A DNA stretch of 64,000 bases, from assembly GCA_963682055.1 (NCBI GenBank), contig OY821742.1, forward strand, positions 14,973,752 through 15,037,751. Reading direction: 5' to 3'. The notes under the pieces are model-generated. The model was not told the DNA's origin, did not search any database, and saw nothing but the letters and a program-made list of their open reading frames with translations. The DNA comes from Primula veris (taxonomy: Eukaryota > Streptophyta > Magnoliopsida > Ericales > Primulaceae). Shown piece by piece: positions 45,975 to 57,739 of the stretch. Positions within the stretch are counted from its first letter, which is position 1, and every line of letters begins with the position of its first letter. Position numbers and translations under genes: made by a program.

Positions 45975-47208
45975 TGTTTCACACAAATTTTCACTAAGTG
46001 CTGAACACGGAAAAAATGAATGCGAAACAAATTAAATTCTATTCATCAATTATTTTGTGGGTACAATCTCTGATAATTTCTAAAAGAAAATAAAGAAATG
46101 AAAGTCGTTTGATTTTCCTCTTCGAACAATTTGTGATAGCTCGAAATGCTGTTGTAGACTTTTTGATAAATTTTGTTGAGTTTGCTGAACTTGAGTAGAA
46201 TTCTTCAGATTTGATTAAAAACTTTGCAGTTTTGTTGATTTCGTTGATGATCTTGACGCTCTTCATATTTGGTGAACAACATGGAAATTTTGATCTAAAT
46301 AAATGTGTTTTTGCCTTTGTTTAGTCGTTTCTGAAGATCGAATGCCGATTTGTTGTAGATTTCTTGGGTAGAGATATTCAGATTTGGTGAACAATTTTGA
46401 AACCTTTGATTTGCATAAACGTTTTGCTTATTACTTGTAGTCGTTCCTGAACATCGAATGCAGATTTGTTGCAGAAGTTCTTCAGATCTGGTGAACAAGT
46501 TGAACATTTTGATCCATAGAAACGCCATGCTTACTGCTTTTAGACGTTCTTGAATATCGAATGCCAAGTTTATTACAGATTTTTTACAGACTTTGAAGGC
46601 ATTCGTTGAGCCCGGAGTGTGTAGTGATTCTCCATATGAGTTGATTCCCTGGCGGCTGTGGAATAGCGGAGCTGATTCCTTGATGGCTGTGGAGGAGCGG
46701 AGCTGATTTCCTGACGGCTGTGGAAGAGTTTCTCTCTCTGGCTTGTTTGAAGACTTCAAAATGTTGAGAAGTTTCTCACTCTAGTGTTGAAGATTTTTTT
46801 TTTTTTTTTGTTAGAAATATGGCACCACACACCACTCTATTTATATCTTTTGGGGTGGACTTTTATTTGCAAGATACTCTCCTCAACTTTGGTCTCATTA
46901 TCTTAATGACCTATCACTTTAGTAAATGAATCAAACTTGATTTTATGTTTGAAAACATTATAAATGAGTATTGTAATTTAACTAACTCATTTTTTGTACT
47001 ATAGTTATGGTCTTTTAGAAAAAAAAATATTTTTATTTTATATAAATTATCATCTTACATTTTATGAGATGATAAAATATATTTTCTTTTTCTCTTTTAA
47101 AATACTAATAAATCGTCTATTATCATATTGAGAAATTACTAATTAATTTTTATTTAATTAGATGACACGTGACGAGTTTTTAGTGGCAGCAAATTTTACG
47201 TGTCAACA
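45975..47208 (-). repeat. 3' LTR of the Ty3-type element
   Basis: Collinear with 49172-50403. It contains about three tandem units of 100-118 bp (46265-46590) with the shared words GGTGAACAA, ATCGAATGC and GATTTGTTG. Confidence 0.83.
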
Positions 47209-47728
47209 AATTCCTTCCATGTATGTCATGAGGAGAAAGCGGTTGTCTAGTGGTGATTTAGTGGCATCCATTGGCAAACCGAGACCATGCTTTTACACGG
47301 AGTCGGTGTCGTTATCTAAGATGATCAACTTGAACCTTTGATATTTGCGGTGTTGTAGTCTCCTAGACAAATGTCATTTGTATTTTTTTGTTTTAATCAC
47401 TCTATGTAATTGCACACTCAAAGAAGATTTAGACTTTGTACTTTGATAGTTTTTGCATAGTTGATCTCTGTCTTCATTTGTTCGTGCTTTATTCATCTTC
47501 TTGAATTTTCGTTAAACTTGTGGAATAATTTTTTTTGTATGACTAGTCTTGAAATTTAATATCAAGATCCCTATGTACCTACGAGTGATCAAGTCAAACG
47601 TAGTTTATTTTGTTTCCTTGCACAATTTATACTCATGTGGGTGGTGAGTAGGATGCACTTTATACTTTTGCGTCAAGGAGTGACGTGCAGTTTATACTCG
47701 TGCGTCATGGAGTGTATTCACTTATTTT

Positions 47729-49098
47729 TCAGGGATAGTAATGCTTCAAGAACTCTTCATGGATTGAGTCGCTCTTCATATCATTTTTGCTTGTATCTGA
47801 GTTGTCACTTCCAGTGTCTTCTTCTTTACTTTCGACCTTTGAACTTGGTTGAATCGACAAATCTTCATCGTTGTATGTTGAAATGTTAAACTCCATGTCA
47901 TGAGCTTGACTTTCTAGTTCTCCAAAGGACTTTGGCTTTATTCCCTGAAAGATATATCTCAAACCCCCATGCATGCCTTGGATACACATTTCGATGTCGG
48001 ATGACGCACACAATCTATCTTTGCAGTTGAGGCTCAATCCCCTCCATCTGTTGATGTAATCGGTGACAGACTCATCCTTCCATCGGTGAGTATTGGTTAG
48101 TTTGATCATGCTCACTGTGCGGCGGATGTTATAGAAGCGATTGAGAAATTCATCCTCGAGTTGTTCGCAGCTGTCAATTGATCCATGTGCTAAGTCATAG
48201 TACCAATCAAATGCGTTGTCCTTCAATGTCCGGCCGAATTGCTTCACGATGACTTCTCCTTCTGTTCCAGCATTACTACATGTTTTCACGAATTGAGTTA
48301 CATGTTACTTTGGATTTCCTTTACCATCGAATTGTTGAAATCTGGGGGCTGATATCTAGTAGGCATTTTGAGGCACTCTATTCTCCTACTGTAAGGCTTA
48401 ACATAGCTTAAGGTTGAGTGTGACACTTCTTCGTAGCGTCCCTTAATGGTGCCAAATATGAAATTCTTCAGCTGATTAACAGGAATTGAACCATCAGGAA
48501 TAACCTCTATGTTTTTCCTCTTCCCTTTATCTTTGGTTGAAGATCCTTCGACTTCTGATGGATTATCTTCATTTATAACAGTTTCACTAGTCTGTGCTTG
48601 GAATTCTACCATATTCATTAACATTGCAAATTGGGTATCTCGCTCTGTTGTTGCCTTCATGAGACCTTCTAAAGTTTTTATTGGGATGAGAACTTGTTCT
48701 TCTAATGCCAATGTGTTTGTAGTCATGGCGGGCATAATAGTTGAGTCAGAATATCACGGGCTATCAAGTGGAGAATCCGAGTTTGAAGCAATGACATAAT
48801 TTTTTTCATCACCCTTTTGTTCAACTTTGCCTAGTTGTTCATATATGAGTTTCGCGGCAGAATTTCCATCACGACTGAGAGCCACTTGAGGTCGTATGCT
48901 TAGATACTTTGCTGAGTTTAAGTTGCCCACAAGTTCGATGCCTTCTACGGGATTTGGAGTTTCCATTGGTTGAGCTAATGCTTGGGTGTCAGAAGACTTT
49001 TTGCTTCAAGTCCTGGTATAAACATGTGAAATCGTCTTCTTCTCACCGAGTAAGGAAGAATTTTCAATTACTTTGGAGGAGTTTTTCTTTGGAGCCAT
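47729..49098 (-). pseudogene. Ty3 gag (Retrotrans_gag), broken
   Basis: ATG at 49098 (MAPKKNSSK) opens the frame. TGA stops fall near 49007 and at 48754-48756. A one-base loss near 48345, within PPDF(Q)QFDGKG, shifts to the next frame. The core then reads FGRTLKDNAFDWYYDLAHG, EDEFLNRFYN and DYINRWRGLSLNC, standard for the Retrotrans_gag domain. An acidic C-terminus follows and the frame ends at 47729. No zinc knuckle, protease or RT follows in the 520 bp before the LTR. Confidence 0.82.
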
Positions 49099-49171
49099 CA
49101 AATTATTGATGAACTTTATTTGATGAAGATGAGAGATGAAAGGCAGAGAGGTCCCATCATGTGTGCCAAAA

Positions 49172-50403
49172 TTTGTTTCACACAAATTTTCACTTAGTGC
49201 TGAAGACGGGAAAAATGAATGCGAAGCAAACTAAATTTTATTTACCAATTATTTTGCGGATACAATCTCTGATAATTTCTAAAAGAAAATATAGAAATAA
49301 AAGTCATTTGATTCTCCTCTTCGAACAATTTGTGATGGCTCGAAATGTTGTTGTAGACTCTTTGATGAATTTTGTTGAGTTTGCTGAACTTGAATAGAAT
49401 TTTTTAGATTTGATGAAAATTTTTACAGTTTTTTTAATTTCGTTGATTATCTTGACGCTCTTCAGATTAGGTGAAAAACTTGGAGATTTTGATCTAGTAA
49501 AACGTGTTTTTGCTTTTGTGTAGTCGTTCCTGAAGATCGAATGCCGGTTTGTTATAGATTTCTTGGGTGGAGTTATTCAAATTTGGTGAAATTTTTTGAA
49601 GATTTTGATTTGCAGAATCGTCTTGTTTATTGCTTGTAGTCATTCCTGAACATCGAATGCAGATTTGTTGCAGAAGTTTTTCAGATTTGGTGAACAACTT
49701 GAAGATTTTGATCCATATAAATGCATTTCTTGATGCTTTTAGAGGTTCTTGAAGATCGAATGTCAAGTTTATTGCAGATTTGTTGCAGACTTTGAAAGCA
49801 TTCGTTGAGGTCGGAGTGTACAGAGCTTCTCCCTAGGAGTTGATTCCATGGTGGTTGTGGAAGAACGGAGCCGATTCTTTGGCGGCTGTGGAGGAGCGGA
49901 GCTGATTTACTGGTGGCTATGGAGGAGTTTCTCTCTCTGGCTTGTTTGAAAATTTAAGATGTTGAAAAGTTTCTCACTCTAATTTTGAAGATTTTTTTTT
50001 TTTGGTCAGAAATATGACACCCCCAGTTCTCTATTTATAGCTTTTGGGGTGTGCTTTTATTTGCAAACTCATCTCCTCAAGTTTGGGCTCATTATATTAA
50101 TGACCCATCAATTTAGTAAATGAATCAAACTTTCTTTTATGCTTGAAAACATTAAAAATGAGTATTGTAATTTAACTAACTCATTGTTTGTACTATAGTT
50201 ATGGTCTTTTAGAAAAAGAAATATTTTTCTTTTATATAAATTATCATCTTACATTTTATGAGATGATAAAATATATTTCCTTTTTCTTTTTTAAAATACT
50301 AATAAATCGTCTATTCTCATATTGAGAAATTAGTAATTAATTTTTATTTGATTTAAATGTCACGTGACGCGTTTTTAATGATAGTAAATTTTGCCTATGA
50401 ACA
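49172..50403 (-). repeat. 5' LTR of the Ty3-type element
   Basis: Collinear with the left LTR, with the same internal tandem units (about 49465-49800) and a poly-T run near 49990. Confidence 0.83.
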
Positions 50404-52757
50404 GCTGCCAAGTGCCATGAGTAATACTATTAACAGATCTCTGTATACAAATACTGAAATACATACACATGTTGCTTAAATGTTACTTTTTTGCAGCTTC
50501 ATGATCTAAATATGACAATTACCGAGCTAATTAAGGCTCATTAAAGTGCCATGGGTCTTGTCTTGTCCCAGATAAAAGTGGACTAATGAACTTTCGAAAG
50601 AAGTAGTTGTATTTTGAGTGTACTTGTCGTATTTTGTTCTAGGTTTTATTCTGTTTTACTCTTGTAAAGTTTTAGTGTTGGTGGACATGCAGGTACAATG
50701 TATTTTTTTGCTAGAATTTTCTTTTAACATGTATCTGGGTTGGGTCTTGTTGTTGATGAAATGAAATTTGGGGGTACGATTGATCCCTCTTTAATAAATA
50801 AATAAAAAACCTAAATAACGCCTAAGCACAGATACAAAAACCATGCGCGTCCATGAAAATTAAGGCGCATCAAGTCATGAACTTGTATTTTTCTCCATTT
50901 GGGTTTTCTCATTCCTCTTTCTTTTTAGCCACATAATTGGTTTCTTTTTTATATGTCATACAAGATGCAAATCAAAATACTAAGAAACATTTTACCTTCT
51001 AATTTGACGACTACCTTTTTCGGTTAATCCCTTGTTTGGGTTTGATAGCTAGAGTATTGTAAGTTGAAATTGTTTCTAACAAGTTGCAACAATTTGTTTT
51101 AGGTTTCCTCTAGCCGAAACTTTTATATGTTTTTTGCAAGAAAGGATGCGTTTTTCATCTCGAGAGCTTAATTAAGTACAAAATCATAAGGAAGATAAAA
51201 ATTAGTTACTTATCGACCCCATTATTTGTTGGATTTCTTCTTTTATTTCCTTTTTCTCCTCTCTGTTACTTTTGTAACTATGGAACTAGAATAATGTGAA
51301 AAAACGATTCATTTTTTCATTAATTAATATTGTTTCCCATGCCAAAGTTCTAAGCACTACACACATATGCAAGTTTCCCAATACAGCCTAAAGTTGTTAA
51401 TATTGTTAACAGAATAAAATTTCTGACCAAATATGAGCTCAAAGCATCCTAATATGAGCTCGAAGATTCCTAATATGACCTTATGAGAATAAAAATAACA
51501 TTTGGCCGTCGCCATGGTCGTAGTAGACTTTCTAAGGTGAACAATTGACCCCGTCACAGGGTGTGACTTAGTATGATGAACTGAACCTTATGTAAGATGA
51601 AATCATCAGCTTTTATCTTTTTGTAACCATATTATTGCAAGTTGTAATTAACTATGTTATTATTTTCATTATAAATTAGTATCATTGTTACGTTGGCCAT
51701 GATGCTGGTAAAGATGACAAATATTTTTGCAAATTGCTGTGGTTTCCAAAAGTTGAAACAGGTAAAGATGATGTGTTTACAAAAAGCCAAATATTTGTGC
51801 AAGTTGCTGCTTTGTTTTATTATACGTAAATGAGGAGTATTCTGTTGACCATGCATATGCATGTTTGTTTCTAACAAGTTGCAAAGTTGGCTATTAAGTT
51901 CATGTTAATCATTGCCCCACCCAAGGCAAAAGTGCTATAGACTAGAGTTTACTCCTTCCGTACGGAGGAGTTTTAATATATATCTCTGTTCAAAATTATT
52001 ATTTTTGATACGCCGTAAAATAATATCCGTTAAACGATATTCAGTAATAATCCGATCCGTATATTTTTAATAGATACCTAACGTAAATATAGTTGGATAA
52101 GTACATAGTGGTATTTTCCTTTAAAAAATATATGAGTAATTATCCATTGGAGTTAGAAATCCAATTAACAGAGGCCCAACACTCAAAAAACTCATAAGTT
52201 GACAGATGAGAGCAACACTTATCAACATTCTAAAGAGCACGTACCCCTATAAATAACAGTACAATGAGATCTTCTGAATTACAAGCAGAAAAAAAGAGAT
52301 TAGTACAAAAAAATTTCAGAGCTTATCTCACTAAAAAAATATCAACTACAAGTCAAAGTAAAAAATCCGAGTAAATACACATAGCAGTAAAATTATTAAA
52401 TACGTTTGTAATAAATCATTGTAATCTAACCGATCAATAAAGAAAGATAACATTGTTCAATTTCTTATTATTAATCATCCCGATCATTATTGTTGAGAAG
52501 CATAAATTAACCGACCAAAGTTAATATTTTATCAATTTTGGTTACATATTTTAAAATTAAGGAAAATTAACAAAACATACTACTTTTGAAACTAAATTAC
52601 CAAAAACATACCCTTACAACTTTAACTATAAAAAACATACCAAACAAATTTAATACTGTTTATTCTTTTCTTTCTCTATCTCTCATTTACTCTCTCTCTC
52701 CTCCCTTATTATCTCTCTCCTCCATTCTTCTCTCTCTCACCAATTCTTCTCTACATC
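50404..52757. other. intergenic; NLR-flank duplicate at 51640-51930
   Basis: No gene. The segment 51740-51910 (AAAAGTTGAAACAGGTAAAG, GTGTTTACAAA, ATTCTGTTGACCATGC, ACAAGTTGCAAA) matches 30598-30830 upstream of the NLR gene. A CT-rich run covers 52660-52757 up to the hAT insertion. Confidence 0.55.
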
Positions 52758-55700
52758 CAGGGGCGAAGCCAGGATGTGTAAATGGGGGGTGCCAAAATAT
52801 ACCAAAAAAAAAGCAACTTAAAATAATAATTTTTCATACTCACCCATAATCTATATACCCCATTTAAGTGTTGTTGAACAAATACCAAAGCATAAACACA
52901 AAAATTATTGCAAATAACTAACATGATACCTGATAAAATCAAAAGAAATGAACCCGACGGCTGCTCGCATTCGCAGATGCATCAATGATAGTTTCCGTGC
53001 TAAATTTTGAAGCAATATCTTTCTCAATATACATCATCATACAATCTTCAAGATAATCGGCTTCCATTTTATTACGAATACTAGTTTTGATGATATTCAT
53101 AGCTGAAAATGATCTTTCTGCGGTGGCGGTAGAAACAGAAAGAGTAAGCACGAGAACCACAATTCTATAAACAAGCTGATATGTTGTAGACCATTTTGTT
53201 TCTACCAACCATTGACAAAGCTCGGAAATCGATGATAAATTCTTGTATTCAGGAAGAGAAATAACACAATTCTCGTAATGTCGAAGTTCCAATTTCAAGT
53301 TACTTTTCTCAAACTCCGTAAAGTCCTCCGGATAAAATTTGTCAACAAGTAGACAAATATCATCAATTTTGAATATTGAAGAGTGACAATTAGGATTCAA
53401 AGTAGAACTAAGAACTAACAATTCCATTACTTGCTCATCAAAGCGACGATTTAGTTCTTGAATTTGAGAATCTATAGCACGATAGAAAATATCAACTCTA
53501 TAGAGGTGAAGTACTGAAAAGTTATCACGAGTGGGATCATACCTCGAAGAATATTTTGCATTCAAGTTTGGGATATCAATGTTGCGTGATTCACAAAAGA
53601 GTTTGACGGTAGCAACCAAATCATCGAATTCATCATCTCTAAGATTTTGAAGAAGGCTTTTAGTAGATAAAACCATTGAAGTAGCCTTAAGAATGTCTTG
53701 AGTTTTAGATTGCAAAGCTAGACAAAGAGAATTCGTGATTCCTAACATTGACTTCATAAGATGAAGTATAAAGACAAATTCAAAGGAAGTTAATGCCTTA
53801 TGTGTTGAACGAGCTTCTCCCTTTAGAGAAGTAGGTCTATCTTCATAAATATTAAGTAAAACCATGCAAGCAGCACTATACATTTTTATCAAGCTAGAAA
53901 CAGACTTTAGGTGAGAACTCCAGCGAGTATCACCAGGTCGTTGCAGATTACCAATTTGATTTAATCCTCTTCCAGTCTCAAGCTCTTCAATGGAAATTAA
54001 GAAAGCAATATCATCGGCATGGGCAGCTTTCAACTCATCATTTCTCTTGCATGATGCACTAACAATATTCACGATCCGAAGCAATTTAGCAAAAAATCGG
54101 TCGACTGGAAGCACTTCTTTTGCTGATGCCACTAATGCTAATTGTAATCGATGTGCGAAGCAGTGAACATAATAAGCATATGGGCAATCACTTAATATCA
54201 AAGCTTGTAGTCCATGAAACTCACCCCGCATGTTACTTGCACCGTCAAATCCTTGTCCCTGAATATTCCGAATATCGAGATTGTGGTGATTGAGAACTGA
54301 GCATATGCTATCTTTTAGTGTCACTGTCATAGTGTTGGGAACATGAACAATACCAAAAAAATGCTCCCGTAAAATACCATTTTTATCAACAAATCTTATA
54401 ACTACTGCCATCTGCTCCTTTTTTGACGCATCTCGAGCTTCGTCCACTATAATGCAGAATTTAGCATGTCCAATTTCTTCTCGAATCGCCTCTTTCACTT
54501 TTATAGAAAAGATATGTAAAATTTCTTTTTGAATATCAGACGACTTGTAAGTGGCATTCTTTGGAACATTTATCAATGCTTTGGTGGCTTCTTCATTATA
54601 TGATGCTAATAAATCATAAAACTCAAGGAAATTACCACGGTTGTTTGATGTTGATTTCTCATCATGCCCTCTGAAAGGCATAGCTTGAAAGGCCAATCTT
54701 CGAACCAAGTCAATAGAAATTTTTAAGCGAATGCGATTGTTAAAAACTTGTTCGGCAGAAAATTTTACAATCACCCTTTCAATATTTTGAGTTGGGTTTT
54801 GTATTTCCTTCCATTTATGTTCAGCGGTTCGATGACAAGAATCGGAATTAACACCTTCATGCAAACGAAAAGAACAAGTTTTCCCGCTATTGACCTTCCT
54901 CCAACCATCAAAACCTTCAACAACAAATGCACTATGTCCTGCAAAACTAGACCCATCCGGAGGCGCAAAAAGGAAACAAGGAAAACAGAAAGCCTTGTTC
55001 TTGGCCACTGAATATTCCAACCACGAAAATAAAGCAAACCACGGAGCTTGAAATCTTCGAGGACGAGCCTTGGCGGATGCAAGAGTATACGGATATTTTT
55101 TTCCTAAATCGGGACGATTTGGACCATGTAGAGTTATGTACGCCCTACGAACTTCGTCACGCCTATTAACAGGATACTCCCAAATTTTTCTACGTAATCT
55201 AGGATCACGCTCTAGCGAATTAATATCAAATTCTACTGTGTCGATTCTTTGAATTTTTGTTGGAGGACTAGGCGTATCGATTGTCACATGATCAACACTA
55301 CTACCAACATTCTCTTCCGTCGGAGAAACATTAGCTCTCTTAAAGAACGAATTTATTTTAGGTGTCTTTCCCATTTTATACTCGATAAAAATATTAGCGA
55401 TGCCAGATCTGCAGATTAAAACTCTAAGAGTTAATAGCCTATTTTTTTTCCCTTTGAGTACTTTAATCAAACACCTATGGTGCAACATAACATCAATACA
55501 TATAATAAAAAGAAGCATATTAAAGGAAAAAATAAATAGAAGAGTATACCTTGCCGAGCCAGAAAGATAGAATTGTTGATGTTTTTTTAATTAAATCTAA
55601 CCTCAATCAATGCGGTGCACAGCAGCACAGATGAGTGGAGTTTTTCTTTTTTCAACTTTGTTTTTTATTTTGATACACACGCTGACACGCACGAAGAGAA

Positions 55701-55970
55701 GTGTTGTTGATGTTATTTTTTTTTTAATTAAATCTTAAAGAGTCCAATATCAAAGAAAAATATAATTGGGTCTTTCGGCCCAAATTTAATTATTGTGTTT
55801 TGGGTTCAAACATTAGCTATAAATATATGTACAAGTAACATATTTTTATGGGGGGTGCCAAATCTACACCTAAAAAGAAATTGTACTAAAAAAAAATTAC
55901 GTCACTTGGGATTTCTAAAATTATGGGGGGTGCCGTGGCACCCGATCGTCCCCACTTAGCTTCCCCCCTG
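52758..55970 (-). mobile_element. hAT element 2, structurally complete
   Basis: 3213 bp, ends CAGGGGCGAAGCCAGG and CAGGGGGGAAGCTAAG (minus), with an exact 8-bp target duplication TCTACATC (52750-52757 and 55971-55978). It encodes one uninterrupted transposase. Subterminal text GGGGGGTGCC recurs at both ends. Nearly identical to hAT element 1 where both exist. It is a candidate autonomous copy. Confidence 0.94.
52939..55374 (-). CDS. hAT transposase, TTF-type zinc finger / DUF4371
   Basis: 811 codons from the ATG at 55374 (MGKTPKINSFFKR). An upstream in-frame ATG at 55518 would add 48 residues of poor character, so it is not preferred. Domain order: TTF-type BED-like zinc finger with CFPC at residues 130-133; DUF4371 catalytic region with VDEARD and GQGFDGASNM, which fit the first two acidic residues of the hAT active site; the CFAHRLQL motif; and the C-terminal hAT dimerisation region (TATAERSFSAMNIIKT). 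Cut-and-paste transposase acting in the nucleus on the 8-bp-duplicating ends. No frameshift or internal stop is visible, unlike the copy at 28105-29636. Confidence 0.92.
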   Translation of the reverse strand: MGKTPKINSFFKRANVSPTEENVGSSVDHVTIDTPSPPTKIQRIDTVEFDINSLERDPRLRRKIWEYPVNRRDEVRRAYITLHGPNRPDLGKKYPYTLASAKARPRRFQAPWFALFSWLEYSVAKNKAFCFPCFLFAPPDGSSFAGHSAFVVEGFDGWRKVNSGKTCSFRLHEGVNSDSCHRTAEHKWKEIQNPTQNIERVIVKFSAEQVFNNRIRLKISIDLVRRLAFQAMPFRGHDEKSTSNNRGNFLEFYDLLASYNEEATKALINVPKNATYKSSDIQKEILHIFSIKVKEAIREEIGHAKFCIIVDEARDASKKEQMAVVIRFVDKNGILREHFFGIVHVPNTMTVTLKDSICSVLNHHNLDIRNIQGQGFDGASNMRGEFHGLQALILSDCPYAYYVHCFAHRLQLALVASAKEVLPVDRFFAKLLRIVNIVSASCKRNDELKAAHADDIAFLISIEELETGRGLNQIGNLQRPGDTRWSSHLKSVSSLIKMYSAACMVLLNIYEDRPTSLKGEARSTHKALTSFEFVFILHLMKSMLGITNSLCLALQSKTQDILKATSMVLSTKSLLQNLRDDEFDDLVATVKLFCESRNIDIPNLNAKYSSRYDPTRDNFSVLHLYRVDIFYRAIDSQIQELNRRFDEQVMELLVLSSTLNPNCHSSIFKIDDICLLVDKFYPEDFTEFEKSNLKLELRHYENCVISLPEYKNLSSISELCQWLVETKWSTTYQLVYRIVVLVLTLSVSTATAERSFSAMNIIKTSIRNKMEADYLEDCMMMYIEKDIASKFSTETIIDASANASSRRVHFF

Positions 55971-55978
55971 TCTACATC

Positions 55979-57109
55979 TCTCTCTGATCTTAGTCTCTCT
56001 CTCCTCCATTGTTGTTTGTATCTTTCTTTTATATCACACTTTATCTCTCTCCCCTCGTCCACCACGAAAATCCGTCACTAACTACCGAACACCATCTAAA
56101 TTATATAAACATCCATATACATATAAATATATATATATATATATATACATACGTAATACACAAATATTACACTGGTTGATGTCCCGTAATATATGAAAAA
56201 TATATGAAATTGGTGAGATTGTTTTCTATTTATTGAGCTTTGAGACTATTGTAAAACTTGTGAGTTTCAAGTTGAAGGAGGAGAATCCATATGTATAGTA
56301 TTGAGAGAAATTCATATGTAGGGTATGAAGTTTTAAAATTAGGGTATGAAGTTTTAAAATTATGGTATGAAATTTTAAAATTAGGGTATGAAGTTTTAAA
56401 ATTAGGGTATGAAGTTTTAAAATTGAGTATGAAGTTTTGAAATTAGGGTATGAAGTTTTAAAATTAGGGTATGAAGTTTTGAAATTAGGGTATGAACTCT
56501 ATTTTAGATATTTGATTGTGATTCAGAACATTTAGGGTATGACATTTTAAAATTAGGGTATGATATTTTATAATTAGCATATGAATATTTTATGAGTTTT
56601 TAGTCATTTTTAGAGAGAGAGATGGGTGATTAGTATGTGTTAGAAAGAGATGCGGTTATCGTGTGTTAGAGAGAGAGAGGTGCGATTAGAGAGAGAGATG
56701 TTAGATTATGGTTTGATTAGAATTAGAGAAATAATAAGTATATATAGGTATGTTTTTTGTAATTTAAGTTTTGGGAGTATGTTTTTGGTAATATAATAGA
56801 GATAGGGTATATTTTTGTTAATTGCCCCTAAAATCAATGTTTTATTTTTTATAAAGTGTTTGTTTTAAAAATATGTAAAATTTAACATTTTAGGTATATT
56901 TTGGTATTTATTAGGCATTACTAGCATATATATCGTCAAATAATCAATTACCTAGCTATTAAGTACTAAAAAATATATAAAAAACAAAATTTACAATGTT
57001 TTTTTTAACAAATAATATACAAATAAAATAAAACGTTAATTTAAAAAATATAACAAAAAAATTAAATAATTTCTGTAAAACAGAGGGAGTGTCACGCAGC
57101 CCCTATATG
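55979..57109. other. intergenic with 21-bp satellite
   Basis: No gene. CT-rich at 55980-56060, an (AT)n run at 56125-56146, then the 21-bp array, then AT-rich DNA. Confidence 0.4.
56319..56496 (+). repeat. 21-bp tandem repeat, about 8 copies
   Basis: Unit AGGGTATGAAGTTTTAAAATT, period 21. Two diverged copies follow at about 56531-56583. Copies differ at one or two bases (GAAGTTTTG, GAAATTTTA). Confidence 0.93.
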
Positions 57110-57373
57110 GTGCTAAGATATGTGTAACAAATAATTTTTAATTGAAGTTACTTTCCATTATTATCCGCATCAATCATTAATTGTATTTTCTCAAAAAAAA
57201 AAAAGATCATTGATGTCGATGGAACAACCAAGCATGGTTTTGGCTTTTAGTCTATTAATTACAGAGTAGTATATGAGCGACATATTTGACCGGGAATAAG
57301 TGACCCAGTAGCTGAGTTTTAGCTTGGCTTTACTCTGACTTTGCACTTTACTTGTTGGCTAATGTCAAGCCTC

Positions 57374-57537
57374 TTTGAACATACTACAACACCTCGAGGT
57401 GACGAAGAGCCGACATCGAGTGTCAAACCTACTGTCGATGTGAGTTCTTGGGGAAGATCAGCATGTTATCTCTAGAATGATAGCGACAGCCCTTCCACTT
57501 GGCACTGTCCGATCACTAAGGCTAACTTTCGTGATAG
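57374..57537 (-). pseudogene. plastid 23S rRNA fragment (nuclear plastid DNA)
   Basis: The plus strand reads as antisense of the conserved 23S domain V region: GAACATACTACA, GAAGAGCCGACATCGAG, GTCGATGTGAG, CTTGGGGAAGATCAGC, CCCTTCCACT and GATCACTAAGG. About 17 bp of a universally conserved stretch are missing between CTCTAGA and AGCGACAG, and transitions have accumulated. It is therefore an old nuclear insertion, not a functional rRNA. A mitochondrial origin is less likely because of the plastid-like spacing words. Confidence 0.82.
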
Positions 57538-57739
57538 TGGTTTGTCAGTTTGGATGATTCGATTTGTAAAAATAAAAAAGGCAAATCCCTTTAGATTGGA
57601 GAGATTTGCCCAGTCAGCGGCAACATGAGCATAAAAAATATTATTTTATTACAGCACGCTCAGTTCTGGGGTGTTTTGGTGGCGTGGTGGTCATGTCATC
57701 GATAGCGGAGCAAATCATCCTGAACTAAACAGGTTTGTT

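Larger units (their letters stand above)
45975..50403 (-). mobile_element. gag-only Ty3-type LTR element
   Basis: LTRs of about 1.23 kb at 45975-47208 and 49172-50403, TGTTGAC/TGTTCA-type starts and GAAACA ends on the minus strand. The internal part is under 2 kb and encodes only gag. On the minus strand a purine-rich GGAAGGAATT precedes the 3' LTR. After the 5' LTR comes AATTTTGGCACACATG, the likely primer site region. Flanking pentamers are GGTGT and GCTGC, not an exact duplication. Non-autonomous by structure. Confidence 0.8.

Noticed and set aside
46295..46759. Minus-strand 154-codon frame, with a relative at 49494-49766
   Set aside because: Both are translations of the tandem units in the Ty3-type LTRs; no conserved motif.
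56319..56583. Possible CRISPR array
   Set aside because: The 21-bp units are directly adjacent with no spacers, and this is a plant nuclear sequence.
57391..57537. Functional rRNA gene
   Set aside because: Only about 160 bp, with a deletion in a universally conserved stretch and many substitutions.
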